From NCBI RefSeq assembly GCF_900103505.1, contig NZ_FNIA01000009.1, positions 62,001-126,000 of the forward strand: a DNA stretch of 64,000 nucleotides, read 5' to 3'. A program made the translations under genes and the position numbers. How positions within the stretch are numbered: position 1 is the first letter of the stretch; each line of letters begins with the position of its first letter. Under the pieces are notes generated by a model that searched no databases, was not told the origin of the DNA, and worked only from the letters and a program-made list of their open reading frames with translations. Positions 49,267 through 57,707 of this stretch are shown piece by piece. This stretch comes from Haloarchaeobius iranensis (GTDB taxonomy: Archaea > Halobacteriota > Halobacteria > Halobacteriales > Natrialbaceae).

Positions 49267-50751
49267 ATGAATTCCCTCGCAGGAGAGTCGGTCGTCGTCG
49301 TCGGGAGTGGGTTCGGCGGGCTCTCGACAGCCTGCTACCTCGCCGACGCCGGTGCGGACGTGACGGTCATCGAGAAGAACGAACAGCTCGGGGGCCGTGC
49401 CTCCGTCCTCGAACGCGACGGGTTCCGGTTCGACATGGGTCCCTCCTGGTATCTGATGCCCGACGTGTTCGAGCGCTTCTTCGGCCACTTCGACCGCGAG
49501 CCGACGGAGTACTACGGGCTGGAGCACCTCGACCCGCACTACCGCATCTTCTTCAAGGACGGCGACCAGGTCGACGTCACCCGGGACCTCGAACGCACGA
49601 AGCAGGTGTTCGAGTCGTACGAGACCGGCGCCGGCGAGGCGCTCGAACGCTACCTCGACAAGTCCGAGGAGAACTACGAGGTCGGCATGGAGCACTTCGT
49701 CTACGAGGACCGCGCCTCGTTCCGGGAGTTCGTGGACATCGACGTGGCCCGCCAGGCCCGTGGGCTCTCGCTGCTCGGTTCGATGCAGGACCACGTCGAG
49801 AACTACTTCGACCACCCGAAGCTCCAGCAGATCATGCAGTACACGCTGGTGTTCCTCGGGGGCTCGCCGAAGAACACGCCGGCGCTCTACAACCTGATGA
49901 GCCACGTCGACTTCAACCTCGGCGTCTGGTACCCCGAGGGGGGAATGGGTGGCGTCGTCGACGGCATCGTCGAGATGGGCGAGGAGCTGGGCGCGGAGTT
50001 CCTCGTGGACGAGCCGGTGACGGAGATAAAGGGCCGCTACGGCGGCTTCCTCGTCGAGACCGAGCGGGACAAGCACCTCGCCGACATCGTCGTCAGCGAC
50101 GCCGACTACGCCCACACCGAGCAGGAGCTGCTCCCGCCCGAGAAACGACAGTACAGCGCGGACTACTGGGACTCCCGAACCTACGCGCCCTCCGCGTTCC
50201 TCATGTACATGGGCGTCGAGGGGGACGTGCCAGAGCTCGAGCACCACACGCTGGTGCTGCCGACCGACTGGGAACAGCACTTCGACCAGATATTCGAGGA
50301 GCCAGCGTGGCCGGAGAACCCGGCGTACTACCTCTGTGTCCCCTCGAAGACCGACGACACGGTCGCACCCGACGGCTACAGCAACCTGTTCGTCCTCGTC
50401 CCCGTCGCTCCCGGACTGGACGACGACGAGGAGACCCGCGACTGGTACCGCGAGCTCATCCTCGACGATATCGCGGCGTTCACCGACACCGACCTGCGCG
50501 ACCGCATGGTCGTCGAGGAGACGTTCTCCGTCTCGGAGTTCACGGACCGCTACAACTCGATGCAGGGCACCGCCCTGGGGATGGCCCACACGCTGCGCCA
50601 GACCGCGATGTTCCGCCCGCCACACCGCTCCGAGGCCGTCGAGGGGCTCTACTTCACGGGCTCGTACACGACGCCCGGCATCGGCGTCCCGATGTGCCTC
50701 ATCAGCGGGGACATCACCGCCGACGCCGTGCTGGAGGACTACGGCGCGTAA
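49267..50751 (+). CDS. crtD: Carotenoid 3,4-desaturase (CrtD), phytoene desaturase family
   Basis: The 494-residue protein is a CrtI-type flavoprotein: FAD loop VVVVGSGFGGLSTACYLADAG (about 9-29, quoted in part), EKNEQLGGRA, FDMGPSWYLMPDVF, and the C-terminal YFTGSYTTPGIGVPMCLISG. In haloarchaea the order crtD-lyeJ-cruF is the bacterioruberin set, with CrtD introducing the 3,4 double bond. The two following genes fit exactly, so CrtD is preferred to the lycopene-forming CrtI. The stop is 7 nt before the next ATG. Confidence 0.88.
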   Translation: MNSLAGESVVVVGSGFGGLSTACYLADAGADVTVIEKNEQLGGRASVLERDGFRFDMGPSWYLMPDVFERFFGHFDREPTEYYGLEHLDPHYRIFFKDGDQVDVTRDLERTKQVFESYETGAGEALERYLDKSEENYEVGMEHFVYEDRASFREFVDIDVARQARGLSLLGSMQDHVENYFDHPKLQQIMQYTLVFLGGSPKNTPALYNLMSHVDFNLGVWYPEGGMGGVVDGIVEMGEELGAEFLVDEPVTEIKGRYGGFLVETERDKHLADIVVSDADYAHTEQELLPPEKRQYSADYWDSRTYAPSAFLMYMGVEGDVPELEHHTLVLPTDWEQHFDQIFEEPAWPENPAYYLCVPSKTDDTVAPDGYSNLFVLVPVAPGLDDDEETRDWYRELILDDIAAFTDTDLRDRMVVEETFSVSEFTDRYNSMQGTALGMAHTLRQTAMFRPPHRSEAVEGLYFTGSYTTPGIGVPMCLISGDITADAVLEDYGA

Positions 50752-50758
50752 CCCGACG

Positions 50759-51649
50759 ATGAGCGGAGTCGTCACCAGTCTCGCATCGCGCCTCGCCCGG
50801 GTGGTGCCCTCCGAGGACCGGCTCTCGGGCTACCTCCTCCGGCTCTCCCGCCCCCGGTTCTGGTTCTACCTCGCCGGGCCGGTCGTCGTCGGCGTCACCT
50901 ACGCCGCGAGCGGCACCGCCGACCTGTTCACGCCGGCGACGCTCGCGCTGTTCGCGTACTTCCTGCTCCCGGCCAACGTGTTCCTCTACGGCGTCAACGA
51001 CGCGTTCGACCGCGACATCGACGAGCACAACCCGAAGAAGGCGGAGAAGGAGGTCCGCTTCCGCCGGGACGCGGTCGTCGGCGTCGTCGTCACGTTCGCC
51101 GGTGCGCTCGGGGCGCTGTTCCTGTTCGTCCTGCCCACCGTCGGCGTCCAGGTGCTCCTGCTGTACTTCCTCCTCGCGGTCGAGTACAGTGCACCGCCGC
51201 TGCGGTTCAAAACGACGCCGTTCCTCGACTCGCTGTCGAACGGGCTGTACGCCCTCCCCGGCGTCATCGCGTTCGTCGCCGTCGCCGGCGTGCTCCCGCC
51301 GACGGCGGCCATCGCGGGGGCGTGGCTCTGGACGATGGCGATGCACACGTTCTCCGCGATTCCGGACATCGAGCCCGACCGCGAGGCCGGTATCAGCACG
51401 ACCGCGACGTTCCTTGGCGAGCGGACCACCTACGCCTACTGCGGGCTGGTCTGGCTCGCCGCCGCCGCCGCGTTCGCGCTGCTGGACTACCGCCTCGGGC
51501 TGCTGCTCGGCGTCTACCCCCTGTTCGTCACCGGCGTCGCGCTCTCGGACGTGGCCGTCGACCGCGCGTACTGGTGGTTCCCGTTCCTCAACACCGTCGT
51601 CGGGGCCGTCATGACGATGGGGAAGCTCTGGGTGATGGTGAATGGCTGA
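50759..51649 (+). CDS. lyeJ: Lycopene elongase/1,2-hydratase (UbiA family)
   Basis: The 296-residue integral membrane protein has about eight spans and the two Asp-rich motifs of UbiA prenyltransferases: NDAFDRDIDEHNPKK (first, about 74-88) and DIEPDREAG (second, about 198-206). In bacterioruberin synthesis LyeJ adds C5 units from DMAPP to both ends of lycopene and hydrates them. ATG 50759 is used; the frame is open upstream inside crtD. It overlaps cruF by 8 nt, so the operon is translationally linked. Confidence 0.9.
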   Translation: MSGVVTSLASRLARVVPSEDRLSGYLLRLSRPRFWFYLAGPVVVGVTYAASGTADLFTPATLALFAYFLLPANVFLYGVNDAFDRDIDEHNPKKAEKEVRFRRDAVVGVVVTFAGALGALFLFVLPTVGVQVLLLYFLLAVEYSAPPLRFKTTPFLDSLSNGLYALPGVIAFVAVAGVLPPTAAIAGAWLWTMAMHTFSAIPDIEPDREAGISTTATFLGERTTYAYCGLVWLAAAAAFALLDYRLGLLLGVYPLFVTGVALSDVAVDRAYWWFPFLNTVVGAVMTMGKLWVMVNG

Positions 51650-52514
51650 AACGAGCGACGGCTTCGACCGTCGCCGGTTCGAGGCCCGACTCGACGCGCT
51701 CGTCCGCGAGCACCGCTTCACCATCGCCGTCGTGTTCCCACTGGTCGGCGCGGTCACGCTCGTCGCCAGCGCGGAGGGCTGGCTCCCCGACCTGCTCTCG
51801 TACAACCCGCTGTTCGTGCTGTTCGGGGTGCTCGTCATGCGGCTCCCGCTCGTCGCCGGCGTGCTGCCCCTCGTCGGGCGGCGGGCCGCGGCGAGCCTCG
51901 GCCTGCTGACGCTGTACGCCTACGGCATCGAGCTCGTCGGCATCCGCACCGGCTGGCCGTACGGCTACTTCGAGTACGAGGTCCCCCTGGGACCGATGCT
52001 GTTCGGGGAGGTGCCGGTCGCGCTGCCGGTGTTCTTCTTCCCGCTGGTGCTCAACGCCTACCTGCTGATGCTGCTGTTGCTCGGGGGTCGAGCCCGCTCG
52101 CGGGCGGTCCGGCTGCTCGTCACCATCGCGGCCGTCGTCGCGATCGACCTCGTGCTCGATCCCGGGGCGGTCGCGGTGGACTTCTGGGAGTACGCCGCAC
52201 ACCCCGACGGCGTCGGCGGCTACTACGGCGTACCGGGGTCGAACTACCTCGGCTGGGTGCTCTCCGCGACGGTCGCCGTCGTCGCCTTCGACGTGGCGTT
52301 CGCCCGCGAGGGGCTGCTCGACCGGCTGGAGGCCTGCGAGTTCATGCTCGACGACATGGTGAGCTTCGTGCTGCTCTGGGGGAGCATCAACGCCCTCTAC
52401 GGCAACTGGATTCCGGTCGTCCTCGCGGCCGGCTTCGGCGTCGGCCTGCTCGCCACGGACCGGTTCGACTTCTCGGTCGGCGACAGCGCGCTCGTCAGGG
52501 CCGTCCAGCGGTAG
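51642..52514 (+). CDS. cruF: Bisanhydrobacterioruberin hydratase (CruF)
   Basis: The 290-residue membrane protein has about seven spans with the CruF features: LYAYGIELVGIRTGWPYGYFEY, LVLDPGAVAVDFWEYA (acid-rich patch likely in catalysis), and GGYYGVPGSNYLGW (the family's conserved PxxNxxGW). CruF adds water at the C2''/C3'' double bonds to finish bacterioruberin, the C50 pigment that stiffens and protects the membrane. It overlaps lyeJ by 8 nt. The gene just downstream (52518-53174, minus) is unrelated and convergent. Confidence 0.88.
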   Translation: MAETSDGFDRRRFEARLDALVREHRFTIAVVFPLVGAVTLVASAEGWLPDLLSYNPLFVLFGVLVMRLPLVAGVLPLVGRRAAASLGLLTLYAYGIELVGIRTGWPYGYFEYEVPLGPMLFGEVPVALPVFFFPLVLNAYLLMLLLLGGRARSRAVRLLVTIAAVVAIDLVLDPGAVAVDFWEYAAHPDGVGGYYGVPGSNYLGWVLSATVAVVAFDVAFAREGLLDRLEACEFMLDDMVSFVLLWGSINALYGNWIPVVLAAGFGVGLLATDRFDFSVGDSALVRAVQR

Positions 52515-52517
52515 GGG

Positions 52518-53174
52518 TCACTCGACCCGACGCATCGCCTCGAACGCGCGCTCTCTATCGTGTGCCGGGTCTGGACACACCGCGGCGTCGACGGCCAGCC
52601 GCGCGCCCGCGGCCTGCCGGTGGATGGCGTCGTCGAACTCCTCGGTTGGGTACATCCCGCCGGCCATGGCGTACGCGCCCCGCGTCGGCCAGATGCACGC
52701 CCACAGCGTCGACGCCAGCGTGAACCGGCCGTCGACCACGTCCTGCTCGATGACGTCGTCCGAGAGGGGGTAGGCGACGTCGTAGCGGAACGCTCGCGCC
52801 GGTCGGCCGTCGCCGCGGTCGAAGTCGCGCTCTTCGACGGCCTCGACCGCGGTCAGGCCGTCTTCCTCGATGCTCTCCTTGAACTCGCGTTCGGCGTAGC
52901 TGGTGGCGATGCCGAACACGGAGGCCGGGTCGACGCCGAAGGAGTCGAGTGACGGGTCGAACACCAGGTCCGTGGTGAAGAAGGCGCGCCCGGCGAGGTC
53001 GACCCTGGGGTCCGCGATGGCGTCGTAGGCGTCGACGCTCGCCGAGTCGACGTAGATGGCGTTGAACGCCTCGATGGAGAAGAAGGGGAGTTCGAGCGCG
53101 AGTTCCGACTCGGTCCGGGCAAGCTCCCAGCCGAACTCGGCGAGCAGCGCGTCGGGGAGGCGCGGGGCACTCAT
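52518..53174 (-). CDS. Conserved haloarchaeal protein, unknown
   Basis: The 218-residue soluble protein has a mixed alpha/beta pattern (ELALELPFFSIEAFNAIYVDSA, RAFFTTDLVFDPSLDSFG, FRYDVAYPLSDDVIEQDVV, WACIWPTRGAYAMAGGMYP). It resembles proteins of the DUF6517 type in haloarchaea, but that assignment is from memory and weak. No signal peptide. Convergent with cruF (3-nt gap). Confidence 0.55.
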   Translation of the reverse strand: MSAPRLPDALLAEFGWELARTESELALELPFFSIEAFNAIYVDSASVDAYDAIADPRVDLAGRAFFTTDLVFDPSLDSFGVDPASVFGIATSYAEREFKESIEEDGLTAVEAVEERDFDRGDGRPARAFRYDVAYPLSDDVIEQDVVDGRFTLASTLWACIWPTRGAYAMAGGMYPTEEFDDAIHRQAAGARLAVDAAVCPDPAHDRERAFEAMRRVE

Positions 53175-53331
53175 CGGGGGCTGCTACGCCCCGGAGTGCC
53201 TTCGGCGTGCCGGTCGCGGACCCACCTTCCCCACCTGCAATCGCCGTTTCACCTTCGAAACTACCTGAGGGTTGTCATTCTGGCCCAGGGCGGGGTGCCG
53301 AACAGAAACGCAAGACAGAGGACGCCCGATT

Positions 53332-53353
53332 AGCTCAAAACGAGTTTTCAGCT
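53332..53353. promoter_or_regulatory. 22-bp imperfect palindrome before the membrane HTH regulator
   Basis: AGCT-c-AAAAC-ga-GTTTT-c-AGCT: every arm position matches except one C/C pair. It lies about 43 nt before ATG 53396, upstream of a weak TTTACC TATA region (about 53366), where an activator or autoregulator would sit. Confidence 0.5.
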
Positions 53354-53395
53354 TGCACAATTGGTTTACCTGTACCTGTTGTAGACGGGAGTAGC

Positions 53396-54256
53396 ATGTC
53401 GCGGCTCCTCCCGTTCCGCTCGGACGAGACGACCCCCACCCCAGAACAGCCGCCGCGGGTGGTCGACCTCGATAGCGACGACGCCGACCAGGTGTTCGGG
53501 GCGCTGTCCTCGGACACCGCGAGACGCATCTACACCTGTCTGCACGAGGAGCCGCGGACCCCGAGCGACATCGCCGACGAGATCGACTCCTCCATCCAGA
53601 ACGTCCGGTACCACCTCGAGAAGCTGGAGGACGCCGGCCTCATCGACGTGGTCGACGTGTGGTACTCCTCGCGCGGCAACGAGATGAACGTCTACGCGCC
53701 CCAGTCCGGCCCGCTCATCGTCTCCGGCGACGAACAGCGCTCCTCCCGGCTCCGGTCGGCGCTCGGCCGGTTCGTCGGCGGCGTCGGCGTGCTCGCCGCC
53801 GCGAGCCTGTTCGTGCAGTACGGCCTGCCGCGCCTGCTCGGCCGCACCGGCTGGGGGGCGACGGGCGGTGCGGGCGGTGCGGGCGAGCCGACCACCGGCG
53901 GTGACGACAGCGGGGCCGTCACGCAGGACGCGACCGAGACGGCCGCGTCGACGACTGCCGAGGGCGACGTGAGCATCGCGGCCGAGGGGACGAGCACCCC
54001 GCAGCCGACCGCGACCGACGGCGGCGAGGTCACGTTCAACCAGCAGGGCGGGAACGCGACGGGCGTGCGCTACGAGACGGCCGACACCACGGGCACCGAG
54101 ACGGTGACGACCACCGCCGACGGCGCGGACACCGCCGCTCAGGGCGCCGACGCCCTCCTCTCGACAATCGAGCCGGGGCTGCTCTTCTTCGCCGGCGGCC
54201 TGCTCGTGCTGACCCTCGTGCTCGGCTACTGGTACTGGTCCGGCGACCGGTACTGA
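53396..54256 (+). CDS. ArsR-type HTH regulator anchored in the membrane
   Basis: The 286-residue protein has an N-terminal winged helix (about 28-100: FGALSSDTARRIYTCLHEEPRTPSDIADEID..., broken here for length, then SIQNVRYHLEKLEDAGLI), a wing with VYAPQSGPL, a membrane span (about 125-145), a Thr/Gly-rich extracytoplasmic stretch (about 155-250) and a second C-terminal span (about 255-280, ending YWYWSGDRY). This layout is common in haloarchaea and suggests a one-component sensor at the membrane. A 22-bp palindrome lies upstream. ATG 53396 is used because the open frame upstream lacks HTH-family sequence. Confidence 0.78.
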   Translation: MSRLLPFRSDETTPTPEQPPRVVDLDSDDADQVFGALSSDTARRIYTCLHEEPRTPSDIADEIDSSIQNVRYHLEKLEDAGLIDVVDVWYSSRGNEMNVYAPQSGPLIVSGDEQRSSRLRSALGRFVGGVGVLAAASLFVQYGLPRLLGRTGWGATGGAGGAGEPTTGGDDSGAVTQDATETAASTTAEGDVSIAAEGTSTPQPTATDGGEVTFNQQGGNATGVRYETADTTGTETVTTTADGADTAAQGADALLSTIEPGLLFFAGGLLVLTLVLGYWYWSGDRY

Positions 54257-54320
54257 CCCGCACCGTCTCGGTCAGCGATACGTTCACCCCACTTCTCCCG
54301 ATAACAACAGGTATGAACGG

Positions 54321-54393
54321 GGAGCACGTAGCTCCTGTCCGTCCATGAACCAGTTCATGGCACCATCACCATCACCCGCCCCGTACACGGGGC
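54321..54393 (+). promoter_or_regulatory. Structured leader before dnaG: three perfect hairpins
   Basis: Hairpins: GGAGC-acgta-GCTCC (54321-54335); CCATGAAC-ca-GTTCATGG (54343-54360); GCCCCGT-ac-ACGGGGC (54378-54393). The last ends 9 nt before ATG 54403. This may be an RNA regulatory element of dnaG, or paired protein sites. Arms are 5, 8 and 7 bp. Confidence 0.5.
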
Positions 54394-54402
54394 AGATCAT
54401 CA

Positions 54403-55788
54403 ATGGACGATACATCGAAATATCTCATTCACGCGACGGTAACGGCCGACGGGGTGGTCGAGCGGAGTGACGTCGTCGGAGCCATCTTCGGCCAGACCGA
54501 GGGGCTCCTCGGCGACGAACTCGACCTCCGCGAGCTACAGCAGTCCTCGAAGGTCGGACGCATCGACGTCGAGATCGACAGCGAAGCGGGTCGCTCCCAC
54601 GGGAGCGTCACCATCGCCACGAGCCTGGACAAGGTAGCGACGGCGACCCTGGCGGCCGCACTGGAGTCGTTGACCCGCGTCGGCCCCTGCAAGGCGACGC
54701 TCGAGGTCGAGGACATCGAGGACGTGCGGGCGGCGAAGCGGCGCCGCGTCGTCGAGCGCGCGAAGGAGCTGCTCGCGACCGCCTTCGACGACTCGATGAT
54801 GAGTTCGGAGGAGATCCTCCGCGAGGTCCGCGAGCACGCCCGCGTCGCAGATATCTCCGAGTACGACGGGCTGCCCGCGGGGCCTCGGGTCGGAGAGAGC
54901 GACGCCATCGTCGTCGTCGAGGGGCGTGCCGACGTGCTCCAGCTCCTGAAGTACGGCATCAAGAACGCTATCGCCGTCGAGGGGACCGACGTGCCGGACG
55001 CGGTCGCGACGCTCACGCAGGACCGGACCGTCACCGCGTTCCTCGACGGCGACCGGGGCGGCGACCTCATCCTGAAGGAGCTCTCGCAGGTCGGCGAGGT
55101 CGACTACGTCGCGTTCGCGCCCGAGGGCAAGTCCGTCGAGGACCTGCTCCACCACGAGGTGTTCGAGGCGCTCCGCGAGAAGGTGCCGTTCTCCGTCGTC
55201 GCGGAGACCAGCGCGCCACACGAGGCGGTCGGCACGCGCGAGGCGGTCTCGATGTCGACGACGGAGAGCGACGGCGGCGCAACCGACTCGTGCGAGCCGT
55301 CGACGGCCGGTTCCGCCGGTGTGGCCACGGAGGTCGTCGAGGCGCCGCCCGAGGCCGTGGAGACGGCGGCCGACGGAGTCACCGCCGAGACGGCCGCGCC
55401 CCAGTCGACCCCCGCCGAGTCGACCGACCCGGAGACGACCGCCGAGGAGTCGACGGCGACTGAACCGGCCGACGAGCAGGCTCCGGTGGACACACTTCGG
55501 GGCCACGTCGAGGCGGTCGTCGCCGCCGGCACCGGACAGGTCAGGCTGCTCGACGAGGAGTTCGCCGCCATCGTGGAGGGCCCGGCCAGCGAGGCGTTCG
55601 ACCGCGTCCGCGAGGCCGAGACGGTGCCCCACGCCGTCGTTCTCGATGGCGAGCTGAGCCAGCGCGTGCTCGACGTGTCTGCCCAGCGTGGCGTCGACCA
55701 CGTCGTCGCCGCGTCGCTCGGCGAGTTCGTGAAGCGACCGACCGGAACCAGAATCCGCACCGCCGAACGCCTCCTCGGAGGCAGCTAG
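54403..55788 (+). CDS. dnaG: Archaeal DnaG-like primase / exosome-associated protein
   Basis: The 461-residue protein has the archaeal DnaG start (KYLIHATVTADGVVERSDVVGAIFGQ in full; quoted KYLIHATVTADGVVE), a TOPRIM domain (about 165-245) with Glu173 (VVVEGRADV) and Asp215/Asp217 (LDGDRGGD), a low-complexity Thr/Glu/Ala linker (about 265-365) and a C-terminal domain (about 370-461). Archaeal DnaG can prime DNA but is best known as a subunit of the RNA exosome with Csl4 and Rrp41/42. It overlaps the convergent acetyltransferase gene by 4 nt. The leader has three hairpins. Confidence 0.92.
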   Translation: MDDTSKYLIHATVTADGVVERSDVVGAIFGQTEGLLGDELDLRELQQSSKVGRIDVEIDSEAGRSHGSVTIATSLDKVATATLAAALESLTRVGPCKATLEVEDIEDVRAAKRRRVVERAKELLATAFDDSMMSSEEILREVREHARVADISEYDGLPAGPRVGESDAIVVVEGRADVLQLLKYGIKNAIAVEGTDVPDAVATLTQDRTVTAFLDGDRGGDLILKELSQVGEVDYVAFAPEGKSVEDLLHHEVFEALREKVPFSVVAETSAPHEAVGTREAVSMSTTESDGGATDSCEPSTAGSAGVATEVVEAPPEAVETAADGVTAETAAPQSTPAESTDPETTAEESTATEPADEQAPVDTLRGHVEAVVAAGTGQVRLLDEEFAAIVEGPASEAFDRVREAETVPHAVVLDGELSQRVLDVSAQRGVDHVVAASLGEFVKRPTGTRIRTAERLLGGS

Positions 55789-56213
55789 AGCTGCAGCCGG
55801 TATCGGACGGCGTCGCCGACTTCCGCGCCGTCTGCACTCCCGTAGTAGTCCTCCAGCCGTTCGTCGGCTGCGAAGCCGAGCTCCTCGTACAGCGCCTGTG
55901 CCGACGTGTTCTCCGCCGCGACGACCAGCTCCGCCGCCCGACAGCCCTCGCGTCGGAGTCGTGCGAGCACCGCGAGGAACAGCCGGCGGCCGCGGCCCTC
56001 ACGGCGGTGGGCGGGCGCGACGACCAGCTCGGCGACGTGGGCGACCTCGCCGGTGAACGAGTGGATGTAGCCGACGGGGACGCCGTCGGCCGTCGAGACG
56101 AGGGTCACCCCGGGCGGGAGGTCGTCGAACAGGTCCGGGACGGGGGCGTCGAGGAGCCCGTGGAGCGCCCGGAGCGCGGGAAGGTCGGCCCGTGTCGCCG
56201 CTCGGACCGTCAT
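55785..56213 (-). CDS. GNAT-family acetyltransferase
   Basis: The 142-residue protein from ATG 56213 (MTVRAATRADLPALRALH) has a GNAT core: VAELVVAPAHRREGRGRRLFLAVL, with Q/RxxGxG/A acetyl-CoA loop (RREGRGRR), and ELVVAAENTSAQALYEELGF. The acceptor is unknown. A GTG at 56219 could also start it and would overlap the upstream gene's stop. It follows the DUF92 gene by 2 nt and is probably co-transcribed. Confidence 0.82.
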   Translation of the reverse strand: MTVRAATRADLPALRALHGLLDAPVPDLFDDLPPGVTLVSTADGVPVGYIHSFTGEVAHVAELVVAPAHRREGRGRRLFLAVLARLRREGCRAAELVVAAENTSAQALYEELGFAADERLEDYYGSADGAEVGDAVRYRLQL

Positions 56214-56215
56214 CG

Positions 56216-57595
56216 TCACGGGAGCGTCGCCCCGCCGACCACGAACGCGACGAGCACCGCGACGACGGCCCCGGCGAGGGTGGCGAAGAAGTTCACGCCC
56301 TGGTTGCCGAGGAAGTCGCCCTCGAGCGTCGCCCCGAGCAGGCTGTCGACGGTCATCCCGCCGATGCCGGCGACGAGCACCACCCCTGCGCCGGTGGTCG
56401 AGACCGTCACCGAGCCGTCGAGCGCCGGGAAGACGAGGAACGAGATGGTGGCGACGACCGTCGCGCCGACGATGCCGGCGAGCTCGCCCTGCCAGGTCAC
56501 CGCCCCGTCCGTGCCGGGCTCGACGGGCTGGAGCGTCGTGATGAGCCGCGGCGAGTCGAACACCGCGCCGATCTCGCTGGAGAGGGTGTCGCTGAGTGCC
56601 GTGGCGATGGAGCCCGCGAACGCGAACAGGAAGATGGTGCCGTCGACGCGAAGCAGCGCCACACCGGGGTCAGCGGCGGCGAACCCCAGCACGGCGACGA
56701 TGGCGACCGCGGCGTTCCCGAGGACGTTCCCGGTTCCCCGTGCCCCCTCGTTGTCCTCCGCGATGCCCCGGGCAGCCTTCGTGTCGTAGCGGTACTTCGT
56801 GGAGAGCGCGCCGATCGCGAAAAAGGAGATGAGGACCGTGAACCAGCCGATGCCGCCGAGGACGATAGTGAGGATGGAGAGCAGGACGCCCGTCAGCATC
56901 CCCTCGACGGAGGCGGTCTGCAGGGCGAAGGAGAGGTAGCCGAGGACGAGTGTGACCCCGAGTGCGGCCGCGATCTCCTGGTTGTGGACCGCGGGTGCGA
57001 GCTCGAACAGCAGCCAGAGCAGGAGACCGACCGAGAACAGCACCAGCGGGTCGTCCCGCTCGAACAGCGCGGCACGCAGCAGCGCCCCGAGGAACGCGCC
57101 GCTGACGGCCAGGAACACGACCTTCGGGAGCGTCCCCGCGAGTGGCTGGTCGAGCAGCACGCGAGCCACCAGCTGCCCGGCGATGCCCGCGGTGATGCCG
57201 CCGGCGACGAAGCCGGCGCTGACGTGGAACGGGTTCGGGTACCGCGTCTTGACCAGCTCCGACGCCAGGTTGCCGTAGACGAGGAGGAGGACGGTGCCGA
57301 CGAACACGTCCACCTGGAGCGGTGGCACCCGACCGGTGCCGACCAGGTCGGTCACGGTCAACAGGCCGAGGCCGACGACCGCGAGCCCGAAGCCGATGAG
57401 GCCGAACAGGCGCTGCTCCTTCCGGTCGCCGGGACGAGCGAACAGTTCGAAGAGCGGGCCGTCGGTGACGACGGCGGCACCGACGAGCACGGCTGCGGCG
57501 ACGGTCATCGCCGCCTCCGGCCCGACCGCTGGCAGGAGCAGTACCAGCGAGCCGACCGCCGCGAACGCACCCGCACGTCGAACTGGTGAAGTCAC
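56216..57595 (-). CDS. DUF92-family integral membrane protein (phytyl-phosphate-kinase-like)
   Basis: The 459-residue protein has about twelve membrane spans and the DUF92 core in the second half (LTIVLGGIGWFTVLISFFAIGALSTKYRY..., broken; ARGTGNVLGNAAVAI; SIATALSDTLSSEIGA; GGMTVDSLLGATLEGDFLGNQG). Plant VTE6, the phytyl-phosphate kinase, belongs to this family, so a role in phosphorylating an isoprenoid alcohol or its monophosphate is a fair inference. The N-terminal ~220 residues resemble a dolichol-kinase-like membrane module and make it longer than bacterial DUF92 proteins. The neighbouring cis-prenyltransferase genes support a lipid-carrier role. Confidence 0.75.
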   Translation of the reverse strand: MTSPVRRAGAFAAVGSLVLLLPAVGPEAAMTVAAAVLVGAAVVTDGPLFELFARPGDRKEQRLFGLIGFGLAVVGLGLLTVTDLVGTGRVPPLQVDVFVGTVLLLVYGNLASELVKTRYPNPFHVSAGFVAGGITAGIAGQLVARVLLDQPLAGTLPKVVFLAVSGAFLGALLRAALFERDDPLVLFSVGLLLWLLFELAPAVHNQEIAAALGVTLVLGYLSFALQTASVEGMLTGVLLSILTIVLGGIGWFTVLISFFAIGALSTKYRYDTKAARGIAEDNEGARGTGNVLGNAAVAIVAVLGFAAADPGVALLRVDGTIFLFAFAGSIATALSDTLSSEIGAVFDSPRLITTLQPVEPGTDGAVTWQGELAGIVGATVVATISFLVFPALDGSVTVSTTGAGVVLVAGIGGMTVDSLLGATLEGDFLGNQGVNFFATLAGAVVAVLVAFVVGGATLP

Positions 57596-57692
57596 GCGGG
57601 CGCTTCTTTTCCCGGGGGTTACTTACCGTTTCCGAACCCCTGGCTCGGAGACCACGCTCCGAACCTGCCGTAGGGTCTATGACACTCGAACG

Positions 57693-57706
57693 TCTCTTCG
57701 AAGAGA
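57693..57706. promoter_or_regulatory. 14-bp perfect palindrome directly before the histidine kinase start
   Basis: TCTCTTC|GAAGAGA, ending 1 nt before ATG 57708. It may be an operator at the transcript start or an RNA hairpin; the GAAGAGAG part is not a strong ribosome site. Confidence 0.45.
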
Positions 57707-57707
57707 G

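Noticed and set aside
49252-50775. 507-codon minus-strand frame opposite crtD
   Set aside because: Antisense shadow; crtD on the plus strand is unambiguous.
54361-54376. CACCATCACCATCACC, resembling a His-tag coding tract
   Set aside because: It is not in a coding frame and lies in the natural dnaG leader between hairpins, with no vector sequence around it. Chance is the simplest reading.
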